A stretch of DNA of 7,052 bases from Anaerolineales bacterium (GTDB taxonomy: Bacteria > Chloroflexota > Anaerolineae > Anaerolineales > JABWBV01): positions 1 through 7,052 of the forward strand of contig JALUWE010000500.1 of the NCBI GenBank assembly GCA_027019845.1. The letters run 5' to 3'. The position numbers and the translations under genes were made by a program. Under the pieces are notes generated by a model. That model searched no databases, was not told where the DNA came from, and saw only the letters and a list, made by a program, of their open reading frames with translations. Of this stretch, positions 5,475 through 7,052 are shown in pieces. How positions within the stretch are numbered: position 1 is the first letter of the stretch; the number at the start of each line of letters is the position of its first letter.

Positions 5475-6440
5475 TCAGCCTCGCTCCCTGATCAGCCGCA
5501 CACGCGGATCTGCCACCACATACAACACGTCGGCCAGCAGGTTGAACAAGATAACCAGCACAGCGGAAAGGATGATCGTACCCATCAATACCGGATAATC
5601 GAAACGCAATGCCGAGTTCCAAAAAAGGCGTCCCATCCCGGGCCAGGCGAACACCGTTTCGACCAGCAGCGCGCCCGAAAAGAGTGCCGGCAGGTCGAGC
5701 GCCACCACCGTGATCAACGGGATCAGCGCGTTGCGCAACGCGTGTTTGATGATCACCATGCGTTCGATCAGACCTTTGGCACGCGCCGCGATGATGTAAT
5801 CCTGGCGTACCACTTCCAACATACTGACGCGTACATAGCGGCTGTATTGGCCCGCGGAGTGAAAGGCCATCAACGAGGCCGGCAGCACCAGATAGCGCAA
5901 CCGGTCGGAAATCGAAAATGGCGCGTCAATCGTGCGCATTCCCCCGGCCGGCAGCCAGTCCAGCTTGACCGCGAACAAAATGATCGCCATCAACCCCAAC
6001 CAGAAGATCGGCACCGAAAAACCGATAAACGAAAACAGCGTTGCCAGGTGATCGAAAAAAGAATACTGCCGGATAGCGGATTGGATACCAATCGGGATGG
6101 CGACGATCAGGGTGATCACGAACGCGGTGCCCATCAGGTAAAAGGTATTGCCCAGGCGTTCGAAGATCATTTCCGTCACCTGGCGGCCCGAGGCCAACGA
6201 TTGCCCCCAGTTCCCGGTCACGAAATTGCGCAGCCAGATGGCGTATTGCACGCTCATCGGCTTGTCCAGACCAAGTTGCTTTTCCAGGCGCGCCAGGTCT
6301 TCGGCGCGCACGTTGGGGTTGTTACGGTACACGGCCATCGGTCCCCCCGGCACACTTTGCATGATGGCAAAGCTAACGAAACTCACCGCGATGAGCAGGG
6401 GAATAGTAATGACAAGACGTCTTACGATATACGTCCACAT
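5475..6440 (-). CDS. Peptide/nickel-type ABC transporter permease, DppB/OppB family
   Basis: A 321-residue inner-membrane permease and partner of the DppC-like protein. The N-terminus MWTYIVRRLVITIPLL, the VPGGPM motif (30-35) and the QLGLDKPMSVQYAIWL block (55-70) are typical of the family. The EAA loop is at about 214-240 (DYIIAARAKG, then HALRNAL). ETVFAWPGMGRL at 261-272 and the C-terminal VLYVVADPRVRL (305-316) are also diagnostic. The length is normal and the gene appears complete. The ATG at 6440 lacks a strong Shine-Dalgarno sequence and lies 91 nt after the binding-protein stop, with a 12-bp hairpin in between. The stop is one base before the next permease start. Confidence 0.95.
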   Translation of the reverse strand: MWTYIVRRLVITIPLLIAVSFVSFAIMQSVPGGPMAVYRNNPNVRAEDLARLEKQLGLDKPMSVQYAIWLRNFVTGNWGQSLASGRQVTEMIFERLGNTFYLMGTAFVITLIVAIPIGIQSAIRQYSFFDHLATLFSFIGFSVPIFWLGLMAIILFAVKLDWLPAGGMRTIDAPFSISDRLRYLVLPASLMAFHSAGQYSRYVRVSMLEVVRQDYIIAARAKGLIERMVIIKHALRNALIPLITVVALDLPALFSGALLVETVFAWPGMGRLFWNSALRFDYPVLMGTIILSAVLVILFNLLADVLYVVADPRVRLIRERG

Positions 6441-6475
6441 GTGCCAGTCCGTTGTAATTCAATTGTCAAGGAAGG

Positions 6476-6507
6476 CGATGGAGCGGGCGCGCACACCCGC
6501 TCCATCG
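6476..6507 (-). other. Perfect 12-bp stem-loop between binding-protein and permease genes
   Basis: CGATGGAGCGGG (6476-6487) and CCCGCTCCATCG (6496-6507) are exact inverted complements around an 8-base loop. On the transcript it lies 24 nt after the binding-protein stop. It is not followed by a T-run on the minus strand (CCTTCCTTGACAATT follows), so it is not a standard intrinsic terminator. A partial terminator or 3'-end stabiliser that keeps binding-protein mRNA above permease mRNA fits this position, as known for other ABC operons; that role is inference. Confidence 0.7.
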
Positions 6508-6531
6508 AGGTTTTGGATGACAAACCGGGGC

Positions 6532-7052
6532 CTACTTGCGATCCCAGTTGGCGATGTCCCAGGTGAACTGTTCCCAGGGGTTGGGGGTCCAGCCGGTGAT
6601 GTCGCTGTCGAAGGCCTGGATGATCAGGCGGTTGTAGAGCGGGATGTAGGCGTAGGTTTCGTTAACCAGGCGGGCCACCTCGGAGTAGGCCTGTTTGCGC
6701 GCCTGGATGTCTACGGTGGATCGCCCGGCTTCGATGGCTGCGTCGATGGCGGGGTCCTGGATGCGGAAGAAGTTCCACCCGCCACCAGCCTCACTGGGCA
6801 CTGCGGAGGAGTGGAACAGGATCGACACGAACCCGTCGGGGTCGATGTCCGGCCCCCAGGTGTCCATGGCGATGTCGAAGTTGCCACGTTGGAGCGGCCC
6901 GCCGGAGGCCCAGTTGCCAAACAGGGTGGAGGAGGGCACGTTGTTGATCACCAGTTCGATACCCACCTCGAGCAACTGCGCCTGGATGACCTGCTCGGCC
7001 AGCTCGCGCAGCTTGTTGCCGGAGGTGGTGGTGATCTCGAGGCTGAGCTTTT
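6532..7052 (-). CDS. ABC transporter extracellular solute-binding protein, family 5, C-terminal part (partial)
   Basis: The last 172 residues of a binding protein; the gene enters from the right edge already open, so its start, signal peptide and most of the ligand pocket are not visible. The visible part is the C-terminal lobe. It begins with LEITTTSGNKLRELAEQV, then the family-typical QAQLLEVGIELVIN. RGNFDIAMDTWGPDIDPDGF follows, and then a helical stretch (AAIEAGRS, RKQAYSEVARLVNE) and YIPLYNRL before the end DIANWDRK. This order matches the SBP_bac_5 family (DppA, OppA, NikA). It delivers substrate outside the membrane to the two permeases encoded downstream. A TTG at 6975 is not a real start, since the family match continues upstream of it. 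Substrate is undetermined. Confidence 0.92.
   Translation of the reverse strand, partial: KLSLEITTTSGNKLRELAEQVIQAQLLEVGIELVINNVPSSTLFGNWASGGPLQRGNFDIAMDTWGPDIDPDGFVSILFHSSAVPSEAGGGWNFFRIQDPAIDAAIEAGRSTVDIQARKQAYSEVARLVNETYAYIPLYNRLIIQAFDSDITGWTPNPWEQFTWDIANWDRK

Noticed and set aside
6441..6469. TTGACA (6469-6464) as the -35 box of a separate dppB promoter
   Set aside because: No TATAAT-like hexamer occurs at 16-18 bases; the sequence there is TGGCAC. The region lies within the transporter operon.
5460..6566. Long plus-strand open frame (368 codons) opposite the dppB-like gene
   Set aside because: It is fully antisense to a clear permease, and its product is rich in Gln, His, Arg and Asp with no domain or membrane pattern. 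Typical shadow frame in GC-rich DNA.

Overview
The window is a GC-rich bacterial segment in which every supported gene lies on the minus strand, so transcription runs from high to low coordinates. Family content points to the Chloroflexota, probably an Anaerolineae-like lineage: two DUF3105 proteins, a DUF2085 membrane protein, a divergent Lgt homologue, a CcdA/TlpA-type thiol-redox pair and a peptide-type ABC transporter. That placement is an inference from family content, not from a marker gene.

Right part (about 7052 to 4568): the end of a peptide/nickel-type ABC transporter operon. It holds the C-terminal lobe of an extracellular solute-binding protein (5' end outside the window), then DppB-like and DppC-like permeases. 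A perfect 12-bp hairpin lies between the binding protein and the first permease. No ATPase gene is present in the window.

Middle (4567 to 4372): the largest gap between main genes. It holds a candidate sigma70-type promoter, and just downstream a 15-codon cysteine-rich reading frame (4 Cys, including an adjacent pair). That frame ends 36 nt before the next gene and is in frame with it.

Left part (4371 to 1): a tightly packed envelope/thiol-redox operon. A CcdA-family electron carrier overlaps a membrane-anchored TlpA/ResA-like thioredoxin by 4 nt. That gene overlaps an Lgt-like membrane protein by 1 nt. Then follow a DUF3105 protein, a DUF2085 membrane protein, a second DUF3105 protein, and the first 30 codons of an unidentified membrane-anchored protein running off the left edge.

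Proposed cooperation (inference): CcdA carries reducing equivalents across the membrane to the extracytoplasmic thioredoxin. The two anchored DUF3105 proteins each carry two cysteines and conserved histidines in the predicted exterior domain, so they are plausible clients.

The most striking observation is that the CcdA-family protein looks circularly permuted. The SPC-x-LPL helix that normally forms TM1 sits at the C-terminus, after the GWTPC half. Other points worth a look are the cysteine-rich leader frame, the loss of key residues in the Lgt homologue, and a 24-nt tandem repeat packed with Shine-Dalgarno-like motifs at the lgt/DUF3105 junction.
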